A stretch of DNA of 64,000 nt from Methylococcus sp. Mc7 (GTDB lineage: Bacteria > Pseudomonadota > Gammaproteobacteria > Methylococcales > Methylococcaceae): contig NZ_CP079095.1 of the NCBI RefSeq assembly GCF_019285515.1, positions 2,202,501-2,266,500 of the forward strand, written 5' to 3'. The first letter of the stretch is position 1. Every line of letters starts with the position of its first letter. This document shows, in pieces, positions 18,998-27,985 of the stretch. Under the pieces are notes generated by a model. That model saw only the letters and a program-made list of their open reading frames with translations, had not been told where the DNA came from and did no database searches. The translations under genes were made by a program, and so were the position numbers.

Positions 18998-19999
18998 TCA
19001 GACCGGCGGAATCTGAAAAGACTCCAGGACCTTGATGTAGTTGGCCCGTTCGTAGGCGCCGGGATTGGCGATCCTGCCATGGCTCATGCTTCCCTTGAGC
19101 AGGGCGACGGATGCGAACCCATGGGCATCCATCCAGTGCTCGAGGCCTTTCACGAGCACCGCGGCGTAGCTGGGGCCGTGCCGGAGCAGGGCCGATGTCG
19201 TCATGACGGCATCGGCTCCCGCGAGCAGGTATTTGACGACCTCCCCGGCGCCGGCCACGCCGGTCGTCGCGCCCAGCGAAGGGCCAATCTTGCCGTGCAG
19301 CAGGGCGATCCAGAGCAAAGGCAGGCGTATTTCGCCGGGGCTGCTCAGTTCCAGTGAAGGGAGGACCTCCAGCCGCTCGATGTCGACGTCCGGCTGGTAG
19401 AAGCGGTTGAACAGCACCAGCGCGTCGGCGCCTGCTCGTTCGAGGCGGCCGGCCATGTGGGCCATGGCGCTGAAGAACGGGCTGAGCTTCAAGGCGACGG
19501 GGATGCGCACCGCCGACTTGACCGTCGTCAGGATGTCCACATGGCGCTGTTCGATTTCGTTGCCGGAGATGCCGGGATCGGTTTCGATGCCGTAGATGTT
19601 CAGCTCCAGGCCATGGGCGCCGGCCTGTTCGATTTGTCGTGCGTAGTCGATCCAGCCTTCGTCGCTCACGCAGTTCAAACTGGCGATGACCGGAATGTCG
19701 ACGGCTTCGACGGCCCGCCGGATCAGCTCGAGATAGCGCTCCGGTCCGGCGTGATAATCGGCGGCCGCCGGAAAATAGCTCAACGACTCGGCGAAGCTCT
19801 CGCTGCCAGAGGCCATCAGCCGTGAGCACACCTCGTTTTCATGCCGGATCTGCTCTTCGAACAGGGAGAACAGAACGACGGCTGCGACGCCCCCGTCTTC
19901 CAGCCGCCGGATGCCGTGGAGGCTTTCCGAAAGCGGGGAGGCCGAGGCGACGACGGGGTGTTTCAAGGTCAGTCCCATGTAGTTTGTGCTGAGGTCCAT
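18998..19999 (-). CDS. dihydroorotate dehydrogenase-like flavoprotein
   Basis: A 333-aa FMN TIM-barrel protein of the class 1 PyrD family: MDLSTNYMGLTLKHPVVASASPLS at the N terminus, PVIASLNCVSDEGW and GADALVLFNRFYQPD in the barrel, and GATTGVAGAGEVVKYLLAGADAVM for the phosphate-binding end. These PyrD-like proteins (about 330 aa) often sit next to NifJ-type oxidoreductases and are not the pyrimidine enzyme; the substrate is uncertain. Last gene of a three-gene minus-strand operon, 15 bases after nifJ. Confidence 0.82.
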   Translation of the reverse strand: MDLSTNYMGLTLKHPVVASASPLSESLHGIRRLEDGGVAAVVLFSLFEEQIRHENEVCSRLMASGSESFAESLSYFPAAADYHAGPERYLELIRRAVEAVDIPVIASLNCVSDEGWIDYARQIEQAGAHGLELNIYGIETDPGISGNEIEQRHVDILTTVKSAVRIPVALKLSPFFSAMAHMAGRLERAGADALVLFNRFYQPDVDIERLEVLPSLELSSPGEIRLPLLWIALLHGKIGPSLGATTGVAGAGEVVKYLLAGADAVMTTSALLRHGPSYAAVLVKGLEHWMDAHGFASVALLKGSMSHGRIANPGAYERANYIKVLESFQIPPV

Positions 20000-20014
20000 G
20001 GCGCGTCTCCTCGA

Positions 20015-23000
20015 TCATTGGGTCTTGAGGCTGGCGTCGGGATGGAAGTGGGCGCCGCTCCGGCTCGCCATCTCCTCGTAGGTTTCCCACTTCTGGTCGA
20101 CCGCCTGCTGGGCCAGCGCCATCAAATGCTCGCTTTCCGCCGGGTGGGCGCGGGCCAGCATCCGGTAGCGCAGTTCGTTCATAGCATAGTCCTTGAGTTT
20201 GATGCGGGGGCGGGGCGAGTCCAGTACGAAGGGGTTCCGGTCGGATTGCCGCAGCGCCGGGTTGTAGCGGATCAGCGGCCAGTGGCCGCTGGCCGCGGCC
20301 AGGTCCTGCTGTTTCAAGCCCTGCCGCATGTCGATGCCGTGGGCGATGCAGTGGCTGTAGGCCAGGACCAGCGAGGGACCGGGATAGGCTTCGGCTTCGC
20401 GCAGGGCCAGCAACGCCTGCTGGGGATTGGCGCCCATGGCGATCCGGGCGACGTAGACGTTGCCGTAAGCGATGGCCTGCAGTGCGACGTCCTTCTTGGC
20501 GACCGGTTTGCCGGCGGCGGCGAATTTGGCGACGGCGCCGAGCGGGGTGGATTTCGACATCTGGCCGCCGGTGTTGGAGTAGACCTCGGTGTCCAGCACC
20601 AGGACGTTGACGTCCCGGCCGCTGGCCAGGACATGGTCGAGCCCGGCCGAGCCGATGTCGTAGGCCCAGCCGTCGCCGCCGACGATCCAGATGCTGCGCC
20701 GTACCAGATGGTCGGCCACCGAGAGCAGGTCCTGCGCCGCTTCGCAATCGATGTCCCGCAAGGCGGATTTCAGGGCGGCGACGCGCAGGCGCTGGCGGCG
20801 GATCTCGGATTCGGTGAGTTGCGGCGCGTTCAATATTTCGTCGACCAGCCCGGCCGGCAGCTGTTGCCCAAGTTCTTCCAGCCGCTGGCGGGCGAGGGCC
20901 AGATGCTTGTCGGCGCTGAGCCGGAACCCTAAGCCGAATTCGGCATTGTCCTCGAACAGCGAGTTCGACCAGGCCGGGCCGCGGCCTTCCGCGTTGGTGG
21001 TCCAGGGTGTGGTCGGCAGGTTGCCGCCGTAGATCGAGGAGCAACCGGTGGCGTTGGCGACGAGCAGGCGGTCGCCGAACAACTGGGACAGGAGGCGCAC
21101 GTAGGGTGTTTCGCCGCAGCCGGCGCAGGCACCGGAGAACTCGAACAGCGGCTCCAGGAACTGGGCGCCGCGCACGGAGGAGAAGTCCACCCGCGAGCGG
21201 TCGTTGACCGGCAGTTGCTCGAAGAAGCGGATGCCGATGCGTTCCTGTTCCAGGATCGGGGCTTTCGGCCGCATGTTGATCGCCTTGACGCCGGCTTCCC
21301 GCGGGCTGCGGGCCGGGCAGACCTCCACGCACAGGCCGCAGCCGGTGCAGTCCTCCACGTAGAGCTGCAGGGTATAGCGGGTTTCCGGGAAGCCGCGCGC
21401 GTTGATGGGGGCGGACTTGAAGCCGCCGGGCGCATTTTCGAGCAGCGATTCCGGATAGAACTTGGAGCGGATGACGCTGTGCGGGCAGACGAAGCCGCAG
21501 TTGCCGCATTGGATGCAGAGGTCCGGTTCCCACACCGGTACGGTATCGGAAATGTTGCGCTTCTCCCAGCGGGTGGTGCCGGAGGGATAGGTGCCGTCGA
21601 CCGGCAGGGCGGACACCGGCAAGGCGTCGCCGGCACCGGCCATCATGGCCGCCGTCACCCGCTGGACGAATTCCGGCGCTTCGGGCGGCACCGGCGGCGC
21701 CATTTCCAGGCGGCTGCTGGACCGCGCCGGTACTTCCACCCGGTACAGATGCGCCAGGGTATGGTCCACCGCGGCGAAGTTCATCTTGACCACGTCCTCG
21801 CCTTTCTTGCCGTAGGTCTTGCGGATCGAGGCCTTGATCCGCTCGATCGCCTCCTCGCGCGGCAGCACGCCGGAGATGGCGAAGAAGCAGGTCTGCATCA
21901 CGGTATTGGTCCGGCTGCCCATGCCGGATTCCGCGGCGACCTTGGAGGCGTCGATGACGTAGAAAGCGATATCCTTTTCGATGATGCGCTCCTGTACCGG
22001 GCGGGGCAAACGGTCCCACACCGCGTCCGGCCCGTACGGGCTGTTGAGCAGGAACACCGCATTCTGGCGGGCGAGTTCCAGCACGTCGATTTTTTCCACG
22101 AAGTTGAACTGGTGGCAGCCGATGAAGCCGGCGGAGCGGATCAGATAGGGCGATTCGATCGGGCGGGGGCCGAAGCGCACGTGGGAGACGGTGCGCGAGC
22201 CCGATTTCTTCGAGTCGTAGACGAAGTAGCCTTGCGCGTGCAGCGGGGTGGATTCGCCGATGATCTTGATGCTGTTCTTGTTGGCCCCCACCGTACCGTC
22301 CGCGCCCAGGCCGAAGAACAGGGCACGCACCACGTCGTCCGGCTCGATCTCGAACCGCTCGTCGTAATCCAGGCTGGTGTGGGAGACGTCGTCGCGGATC
22401 CCGATGGTGAAATGGTTCTTCGGCTCCGGCTGGGCCAACTCGTCCAGCACCGCCTTGGCCATGGCCGGCGTGAATTCCTTGGACGAGAGGCCGTAGCGGC
22501 CGCCGATGACTCGGACCGATGAGCCGTGTTCCGCCAGCGCCGTGACCACGTCGGTGTAGAGCGGCTCGCCGATGGAGCCCGGCAGCTTGAGCCGGTCCAG
22601 CACCGCGATGGCCCGGACGCTCGCCGGCAACGCCGCCAAAAAGTGGGGTGTGGAGAAGGGCAGGGCGAGGCGTACCTGCACCACGCCGACCTTCTCGCCC
22701 TGCCGGCACAGGAAGGCCACGGTCTCGCGCAGGGTGAGCGCTCCCGATCCCAGGATCACCGCGACCCGTTCGGCCTGCGGGTCGCCGAAGTAATCGAACA
22801 AACGGTACTGCCGGCCGGTGAGCGCCGCGAATTTGTCGAACTGCGCCTGCACGATCTCCGGCAAGCGGGCATAGAACGGGTTGACGGTCTCCCGGCCCTG
22901 GAAATAGACGTCCGGGTTCTGGGCGGTGCCGCGGATGAAGGGATGGTCCGGATTCAGTGCCCGCGTCCGATGCTCCCGGACCTTGGCGGGATCGATCATG

Positions 23001-23581
23001 GCGCGGATGTCCTCGTCGGCGATCAGCTTCAACTTGTTGACCTCGTGCGAGGTGCGGAAGCCGTCGAAGAAATGTACGAAGGGAATCCGCGATTCGAGGG
23101 TGGCGGCCTGGGCCAGCAGGGCCATGTCGTGCGCCTCCTGCACGGAAGCGGAGGCGAGCTGGGCGAAGCCGGTGGGGCGCACGGCGGCGACGTCCGAATG
23201 GTCGCCGAAGATGGACAAGCCCTGGGCGGCGAGTGCGCGGGCGGCGACGTGGAACACCGTAGGGGTGAGCTCGCCGGCGATTTTGTACATGTTCGGGATC
23301 ATCAGGAGCAGGCCCTGCGAGGCGGTGAAAGTGGTGGTCAAGGCGCCTGTCTGTAGCGCCCCGTGCACCGCGCCGGCGGCTCCGCCTTCGCTCTGCATCT
23401 CCACCACCAGCGGCACGTTGCCCCAGATGTTGGGCTTGCCTTCGGCCGCCCACTGGTCGGCCAGTTCGGCCATGGTGGAGGAGGGAGTGATCGGATAGAT
23501 CGCGCAGACCTCGTTGATCCGGTAGGCGATGTAAGCCACCGCCTCGTTGCCCTCGAGCGTGGTTTCCGTGGTCGGATGCAT
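20015..23581 (-). CDS. nifJ: pyruvate:ferredoxin (flavodoxin) oxidoreductase
   Basis: A 1188-aa single-chain PFOR that splits pyruvate with CoA to acetyl-CoA and CO2 and passes electrons to ferredoxin or flavodoxin. It has the N-terminal pyrimidine-binding domain (AVAYIAYRINEVCAIYPITPSS), a gamma domain, two [4Fe-4S] sites (CIQCGNCGFVCPH near 690, CTGCGLCVEVCPA near 745), the third cluster cysteine CAGCGETPYVRL, and the TPP pocket (ATGCSSIYGG near 848, GGDGWAYDIGSAGLDH). Four bases separate it from the upstream oxidoreductase gene. It may feed electrons to nitrogenase, but no NifA site was found upstream of the operon. Confidence 0.95.
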   Translation of the reverse strand: MHPTTETTLEGNEAVAYIAYRINEVCAIYPITPSSTMAELADQWAAEGKPNIWGNVPLVVEMQSEGGAAGAVHGALQTGALTTTFTASQGLLLMIPNMYKIAGELTPTVFHVAARALAAQGLSIFGDHSDVAAVRPTGFAQLASASVQEAHDMALLAQAATLESRIPFVHFFDGFRTSHEVNKLKLIADEDIRAMIDPAKVREHRTRALNPDHPFIRGTAQNPDVYFQGRETVNPFYARLPEIVQAQFDKFAALTGRQYRLFDYFGDPQAERVAVILGSGALTLRETVAFLCRQGEKVGVVQVRLALPFSTPHFLAALPASVRAIAVLDRLKLPGSIGEPLYTDVVTALAEHGSSVRVIGGRYGLSSKEFTPAMAKAVLDELAQPEPKNHFTIGIRDDVSHTSLDYDERFEIEPDDVVRALFFGLGADGTVGANKNSIKIIGESTPLHAQGYFVYDSKKSGSRTVSHVRFGPRPIESPYLIRSAGFIGCHQFNFVEKIDVLELARQNAVFLLNSPYGPDAVWDRLPRPVQERIIEKDIAFYVIDASKVAAESGMGSRTNTVMQTCFFAISGVLPREEAIERIKASIRKTYGKKGEDVVKMNFAAVDHTLAHLYRVEVPARSSSRLEMAPPVPPEAPEFVQRVTAAMMAGAGDALPVSALPVDGTYPSGTTRWEKRNISDTVPVWEPDLCIQCGNCGFVCPHSVIRSKFYPESLLENAPGGFKSAPINARGFPETRYTLQLYVEDCTGCGLCVEVCPARSPREAGVKAINMRPKAPILEQERIGIRFFEQLPVNDRSRVDFSSVRGAQFLEPLFEFSGACAGCGETPYVRLLSQLFGDRLLVANATGCSSIYGGNLPTTPWTTNAEGRGPAWSNSLFEDNAEFGLGFRLSADKHLALARQRLEELGQQLPAGLVDEILNAPQLTESEIRRQRLRVAALKSALRDIDCEAAQDLLSVADHLVRRSIWIVGGDGWAYDIGSAGLDHVLASGRDVNVLVLDTEVYSNTGGQMSKSTPLGAVAKFAAAGKPVAKKDVALQAIAYGNVYVARIAMGANPQQALLALREAEAYPGPSLVLAYSHCIAHGIDMRQGLKQQDLAAASGHWPLIRYNPALRQSDRNPFVLDSPRPRIKLKDYAMNELRYRMLARAHPAESEHLMALAQQAVDQKWETYEEMASRSGAHFHPDASLKTQ

Positions 23582-23585
23582 GGTC

Positions 23586-25226
23586 TCAGGCTCCCGGTTC
23601 GTTGATCATTTCGATGGCATGGCAGGGGCATTGCTCGTAGCAGACGGCGCAGCCGGTGCAGCGATCGTAGTCGTAGCGGTAGCGCTTGCCCGGCCCCAGC
23701 TTGACGATGGCCTGTTCGGGGCAGGCCCCGTAGCAGCCGTCGCATTCGAAACAGTTGCCGCACGAGAAGCAGCGCCGGGCCTCGAACAGCGCCTCGGTTT
23801 CGCTCAAGCCCTGCACGACCTCGTCGAAGCCGTAGGCCCGCGCGGCCGGGTCGAGCTCGGCCTGTTCGCGCTGGTCCGCCTCGGTCAGGTACCAGACGTG
23901 GAGCTTGTCGAAGCCGACGATGGGATGTTTGGGGGGCGGGGCATAGGCTGTGCCGCGCAGATAGGCGTCGATGTGGCGGGCGGCCTTCTTGCCGTGGCCG
24001 ACCGCGACCGTGACAGTGCGCTCGCTGGGCACCATGTCGCCGCCGGCGAAGATGCCGGCTTTGCCGGTCATCATGTTTGCGTCCACCAGCACCGTGCCGT
24101 CGTCCTTGAAGCGGATGCCGGGAATCTTGTGCAGGAAGGCGGTGTCGGTGTCCTGGCCCAGGGCGAGGATCAGGGCGTCGGCTTCCAGGGTCTCGAATTC
24201 TCCGGTCGGCTGCGGATAACCGCGTTCGTCGATGCGCATGACCTCGACCTGGATGTGGGTCTGGTCGATCTGCTTGATGGTGCGCAGCCAGTTGATCTTG
24301 ACGCCTTCCTCCAGCGCCTCGTCGGCCTCGAACGGATGGGCCGGCATGTGCTCCCGGTCGCGGCGGTAGATGATCAAGGCCTCTTCCGCCCCCAGGCGTT
24401 TGGCGGTGCGGGCCGCGTCCATCGCGGTGTTGCCGCCGCCGTAGATTGCCACCCGGCGGCCCAGCTTCGGCGGATCGCCGCTGGCCGCCTGGCGCAGGAA
24501 GCTGACCGCATCGAGAATCTTGCCGGCATCGCGGGAGGGGATATCGACCCGCTTGCTCAGGTGCGCGCCGATGGCGAGGAAGACGGCGTCGAAGCGCCCC
24601 GCCGTCTTTTCTTCGAGCACGTCGTCGACCCGGCGGTTGAGCCTGATCTTGACCCCCATGCGCTCGATGCGCTGGATTTCCTGCTCCAGTTCGCGGCGGG
24701 GCAGGCGGTAGGCCGGGATGCCGAAATGCATCATGCCGCCGGCCAGCGGGCCCGCTTCGAAAATTTCGACCTGGTGCCCCAGCCGGGCGAGATGGTAGGC
24801 GGCGGACAGCCCGCTGGGGCCGGCGCCGATCACCAGCACCCGCTTGCCGCTGGGGGGCGTTTCGGTCTCCGCCTCCCAGCCCTCCCGCAGGGCGGTGTCG
24901 CCCAGGAAACGTTCGACCGCGTGGATGCTCACGGAATCGTCCACCTCGTTGCGGTTGCAATGGGATTCGCACGGGTGGTAGCAGACCCGGCCGTGCACCG
25001 CCGGCATCGGGTTGTCCCGCATCAGGATCTGCCAGGCGCGCCGGTAACGGCCGGCCTGGGCTTCGGCCAGCCAGGCCTGGACGTTCTCGCCGGCCGGACA
25101 AGCGCTGTTGCAGGGCGGCAGCAGGTCGACGTAGATCGGGCGCCGGCGGCGCACCGGGCCGGTGCCTTTGCCATGGCTGGCAAGATCGGCGGGATGCGTG
25201 ATGTCGCTGAACTTGGGGCCGCTCAT
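23586..25226 (-). CDS. GltD-like FAD/NAD(P) oxidoreductase with 4Fe-4S ferredoxin domain
   Basis: About 546 aa. The N-terminal Fe-S domain has CNSACPAGENV and CYHPCESHCNR; FAD site VIGAGPSGLSAAYH near 130; NAD(P) site AIYGGGNTAMDAARTAKRLG near 260; and a C-terminal ferredoxin-like domain with CFSCGNCFECDGCYGACPE and CTGCAVCYEQCPCHAIEM. The architecture is that of glutamate-synthase small-subunit homologues that link NAD(P)H to ferredoxin enzymes. First in an operon with nifJ, so it probably couples pyruvate oxidation to the NAD(P) pool. Start MSGPKFSD at 25226; the longer in-frame extension is not conserved. Confidence 0.88.
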   Translation of the reverse strand: MSGPKFSDITHPADLASHGKGTGPVRRRRPIYVDLLPPCNSACPAGENVQAWLAEAQAGRYRRAWQILMRDNPMPAVHGRVCYHPCESHCNRNEVDDSVSIHAVERFLGDTALREGWEAETETPPSGKRVLVIGAGPSGLSAAYHLARLGHQVEIFEAGPLAGGMMHFGIPAYRLPRRELEQEIQRIERMGVKIRLNRRVDDVLEEKTAGRFDAVFLAIGAHLSKRVDIPSRDAGKILDAVSFLRQAASGDPPKLGRRVAIYGGGNTAMDAARTAKRLGAEEALIIYRRDREHMPAHPFEADEALEEGVKINWLRTIKQIDQTHIQVEVMRIDERGYPQPTGEFETLEADALILALGQDTDTAFLHKIPGIRFKDDGTVLVDANMMTGKAGIFAGGDMVPSERTVTVAVGHGKKAARHIDAYLRGTAYAPPPKHPIVGFDKLHVWYLTEADQREQAELDPAARAYGFDEVVQGLSETEALFEARRCFSCGNCFECDGCYGACPEQAIVKLGPGKRYRYDYDRCTGCAVCYEQCPCHAIEMINEPGA

Positions 25227-25353
25227 TGCGTTTCTCCATCGGGTCGGGCCTGCCGAACGGTAGGAAATCATCCGTTCCGGTTCAAGTTTAGCGGGAAAGT
25301 GTGAAAAAACGGACGCCGGCGAGACCGCCGAGCTGCCACACAGGGGCGGGCGA

Positions 25354-26544
25354 TCACCTCCGAGGGAGGTTGAGCCGGGCGATGAGTCCACCTTCGGGGC
25401 AGTTGCGCAGGGTCAGACGGCCGCCGTGGCCGAGGGCGACGTCCCGGGCGATGGACAACCCCAGGCCGGTGCCGCCGGAGGCGCGGTTGCGGGAGGTTTC
25501 GAGCCGGACGAAGGGCGCGAAGACCGCTTCGAGCTGGTCGTCCGGAATGCCCGGCCCGTGGTCCCTCACTTCGATGACCAGATTGCCCGGCGCATCCTTC
25601 AGCGTGATCTCGGCGCTCCGGCCGTAGCGCAGGGCATTGCCGATCAGGTTGTCCAGGCAGCGCCGCAGCGCGATGGGACGGGCCATGATCGGTCTGGCCT
25701 CGCCGCTGACGCTGACCTCCTGACCCTGATCCTGCGCGTCCTCCGCGAGCGAATTCACCAGGGCTTCGACGTCCAGCGGCTGCAGCGGCTCGGGTTCGAC
25801 ATGGCCGCGCAGATAATCCAGGGTCGATCCCAGCATGATCGACATTTCGCGCAGATCCTCGTGCAGTTTTTCGCGGAGTTCGGGTGGCTCCACGCCTTCG
25901 ACGCGGAGGTTGAGGCGGGTGATCGGCGTGCGCAAATCGTGGGATACCGCCGCCAGGAACTGGCTGCGCTGGCGGATCTGTTCGAGCAGTTGCGCCTGCA
26001 TGCGGTTGAGCGCGCGGGCGGCCTGGCGGGCCTCGGCGGGACCGCTTTCCTCCAGCGGCTGGGTGCTGAGGCTGTCGCCGAAATGCTCGGCAGCCCGGGC
26101 GATGCGGATGATGGGCCGGGACAGCCAGCGGGCGCCGATCCATGCCGTCAGCCCCAGGGCAACCAGCCGCATCGCCGCACTGATCCAGCCGCCGTGCGGA
26201 CGGTAGGGGAGGGACAGCCCGGTGCCGAAGGCGCCGCCGTGGGGCGGCTCGGGTGTGGTCTGGGGCGTGGGAACCGGGGTCGGATCCAGGCCGGGGACGC
26301 GCCAACCGAAATTGTCTTTCGGCGGCGGGAAGTCGCCGGGTGGAGGCGGCCGCGACATCCACTCGGGCAGAGGCGGCAGGTGAGGCTGGGGAGCCGGCTG
26401 CGCCGGGGCCGGCGGTGGAGACGGGGGTTCGAACAGCTCCAGGTTGAACACGACCGCCATCCCCAGGAAGTGGCTGGCGGTCAAGGTCACCAGCAGCAGC
26501 AGAAACAGCCGGATGAACAGCGTGTCCGGGATCAGGCGCCGCAT
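25354..26544 (-). CDS. EnvZ-like sensor histidine kinase
   Basis: A 396-aa inner-membrane kinase. First membrane helix about residues 9-33, then a short periplasmic region that is extremely proline-rich (PPSPPPAPAQPAPQ and following), second helix near 125-145, HAMP, H-box FLAAVSHDLRTPITRL, N-box CLDNLIGNALRYGR, G-boxes DHGPGIP and GGTGLGLSIA. The periplasmic part is unusually short and proline-rich, so the stimulus is unclear. Overlaps its response regulator by 13 bases and follows a CpxP/Spy-like gene, suggesting an envelope-stress or metal-sensing system. Confidence 0.9.
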   Translation of the reverse strand: MRRLIPDTLFIRLFLLLLVTLTASHFLGMAVVFNLELFEPPSPPPAPAQPAPQPHLPPLPEWMSRPPPPGDFPPPKDNFGWRVPGLDPTPVPTPQTTPEPPHGGAFGTGLSLPYRPHGGWISAAMRLVALGLTAWIGARWLSRPIIRIARAAEHFGDSLSTQPLEESGPAEARQAARALNRMQAQLLEQIRQRSQFLAAVSHDLRTPITRLNLRVEGVEPPELREKLHEDLREMSIMLGSTLDYLRGHVEPEPLQPLDVEALVNSLAEDAQDQGQEVSVSGEARPIMARPIALRRCLDNLIGNALRYGRSAEITLKDAPGNLVIEVRDHGPGIPDDQLEAVFAPFVRLETSRNRASGGTGLGLSIARDVALGHGGRLTLRNCPEGGLIARLNLPRR

Positions 26545-27263
26545 TTGCTTACCTGGGCGCTGAAGAAATAGCCTTCGCCGCGGATGGTCTTGATGAGCTT
26601 GGGATTCTTGGGGTCGTCCTGCAGTTTCTGGCGCAGCCGGGACACCAGCAGGTCGATGCTGCGGTCGAAGACCTCCATGGCCCGGCCGCGGGCATAGTCG
26701 AGCAACTGGTCGCGGGTCAGGATGCGGTTCGGGCGCTCGATGAACACGCTCAGCAGGCGGAATTCGGCGTTGGAAAGGGGAACGACCATGCCTTCGGGCG
26801 AGGTCAGTTGCCGGAGCACCCGGTGCAGCCGCCAGCCTTCGAATTCCACGGCGATGTCGGAGGCTTCGGGGCTTTCCGTTTCACGTTCGTGGCGGGCGCG
26901 TCGGAGGATGGTCTGGATGCGAGCCACCAGTTCGCGCGGCTCGAACGGTTTGGCCACGTAGTCGTCGGCGCCGAGTTCCAGGCCGACCACGCGGTCCATG
27001 GGATCGCCCCTGGCCGTGAGCATGATGACCGGGATATCGCTCTCGGCGCGCAGCGACCGGCACAGGCTCAGGCCGTCTTCGCCGGGGAGCATCAGGTCCA
27101 GTACGACGAGGTCGAACGGGCTGTCCGCAAGCGCTTTTTTCATCTCCGCGCCATCGTGGACACCGACGGCTTCCATGCCGAAGCGCGAGAGGTATCCGCC
27201 GAGCAGATTCCGTATCTCGACGTCGTCATCCACGATCAGAATACGTGTGGTCGGTGCCTGCAT
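26532..27263 (-). CDS. OmpR-family response regulator
   Basis: A 243-aa regulator with receiver domain (acidic pocket VDDDVE, phospho-aspartate in LVVLDLMLPGEDG, conserved Thr and Lys in MLTARGD and YVAKPFEPREL) and a C-terminal winged helix (NAEFRLLSVFIERPNRILTRDQLLDYARGR, IDLLVSRLRQKLQDD, IRGEGYFF). Partner of the kinase gene that overlaps its 3' end. It lies seven bases after the CpxP/Spy-like gene, so all three probably form one operon that may regulate itself. Confidence 0.93.
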   Translation of the reverse strand: MQAPTTRILIVDDDVEIRNLLGGYLSRFGMEAVGVHDGAEMKKALADSPFDLVVLDLMLPGEDGLSLCRSLRAESDIPVIMLTARGDPMDRVVGLELGADDYVAKPFEPRELVARIQTILRRARHERETESPEASDIAVEFEGWRLHRVLRQLTSPEGMVVPLSNAEFRLLSVFIERPNRILTRDQLLDYARGRAMEVFDRSIDLLVSRLRQKLQDDPKNPKLIKTIRGEGYFFSAQVSKCGA

Positions 27264-27270
27264 GGAGCTG

Positions 27271-27792
27271 TTACTTCAGGGGGAGGGGGCTGCCTTCGGC
27301 TTTTCCGGGAGTGAATCGGCATTTGCCGTCGGCCGGCATGGGGCCCATTTTATCGAGTTCGGCCAGCAGTTGGGCGTTTACGGTCTTTTTCTGGGCTGCA
27401 TCCAGGCTGTCGTAGAAGCTCAGCCACAGTTTCCGGTTTTCCTTCATCCTGGCTTCGACGCCGTTCTTGTCCGCGCCCAGTTTGTCGAAGAGGGCGTGAA
27501 GATCGGCGTGGCCATCGCTCAGCGCCGACTTGATGTCCTTCTGGGCGGCCTCGAAGCGCTCGCGGTGCGACTTCGTCATCTGCCGGGTATCGTCTTCGGC
27601 GCGTTTCCACAGACCGTCCTGTTCGCCGTTCAGGTTCAGCTCGCCGTGGATGCGCCAAAGCAACCCGGCCAGCCGCTCCTCCGGATCGGGTTCGGGCGGG
27701 GGGAATGCGCCGGCCGTCGATACGACCGAGGCGAGGCCTGCGAACACAGAGGCTGCGATCAATTTCTGCAAGAGAGAACGATAACGCTTCAT
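27271..27792 (-). CDS. periplasmic Spy/CpxP-like protein
   Basis: A 173-aa protein with a signal peptide (cleavage after VVSTAGA, near residue 28). The mature part is helical and charged, with repeated hydrophobic-charged patterns ending LDAAQKKTVNAQLLAEL, like the LTxxQ motif of Spy/CpxP chaperones and metal-sensing relatives. Placed at the head of a two-component operon, the usual context for such proteins, where they damp the sensor kinase. Divergent from pepN. Family assignment rests on pattern and context. Confidence 0.65.
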   Translation of the reverse strand: MKRYRSLLQKLIAASVFAGLASVVSTAGAFPPPEPDPEERLAGLLWRIHGELNLNGEQDGLWKRAEDDTRQMTKSHRERFEAAQKDIKSALSDGHADLHALFDKLGADKNGVEARMKENRKLWLSFYDSLDAAQKKTVNAQLLAELDKMGPMPADGKCRFTPGKAEGSPLPLK

Positions 27793-27985
27793 GGGGGATC
27801 TCCTGATTGAGTTTTCAGCGGATGCCGCCGGGCCTGTCTTACCCGGCGATGGCATGGTCTCGAGGGCCGGTGTCGGCAGAATTTCCGAAATGTATCAGCA
27901 TTGAATCGGGCCACGGGTTTGGACCGGGCCGGGTTAAGCCGTATCATCGGGATCTCCGCTTTTCCAGGACCAAGACCCGCAACAC

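Noticed and set aside
19839-23453. A 1204-codon open frame alongside nifJ
   Set aside because: Same strand, other frame; Arg/Pro/Gly-rich translation without motifs. The real frame is NifJ.
25227-25353. Sigma-54 promoter before the nifJ operon
   Set aside because: TGGCAG occurs but no TTGC at the required distance and no TGT-N10-ACA site, so NifA control is not supported.
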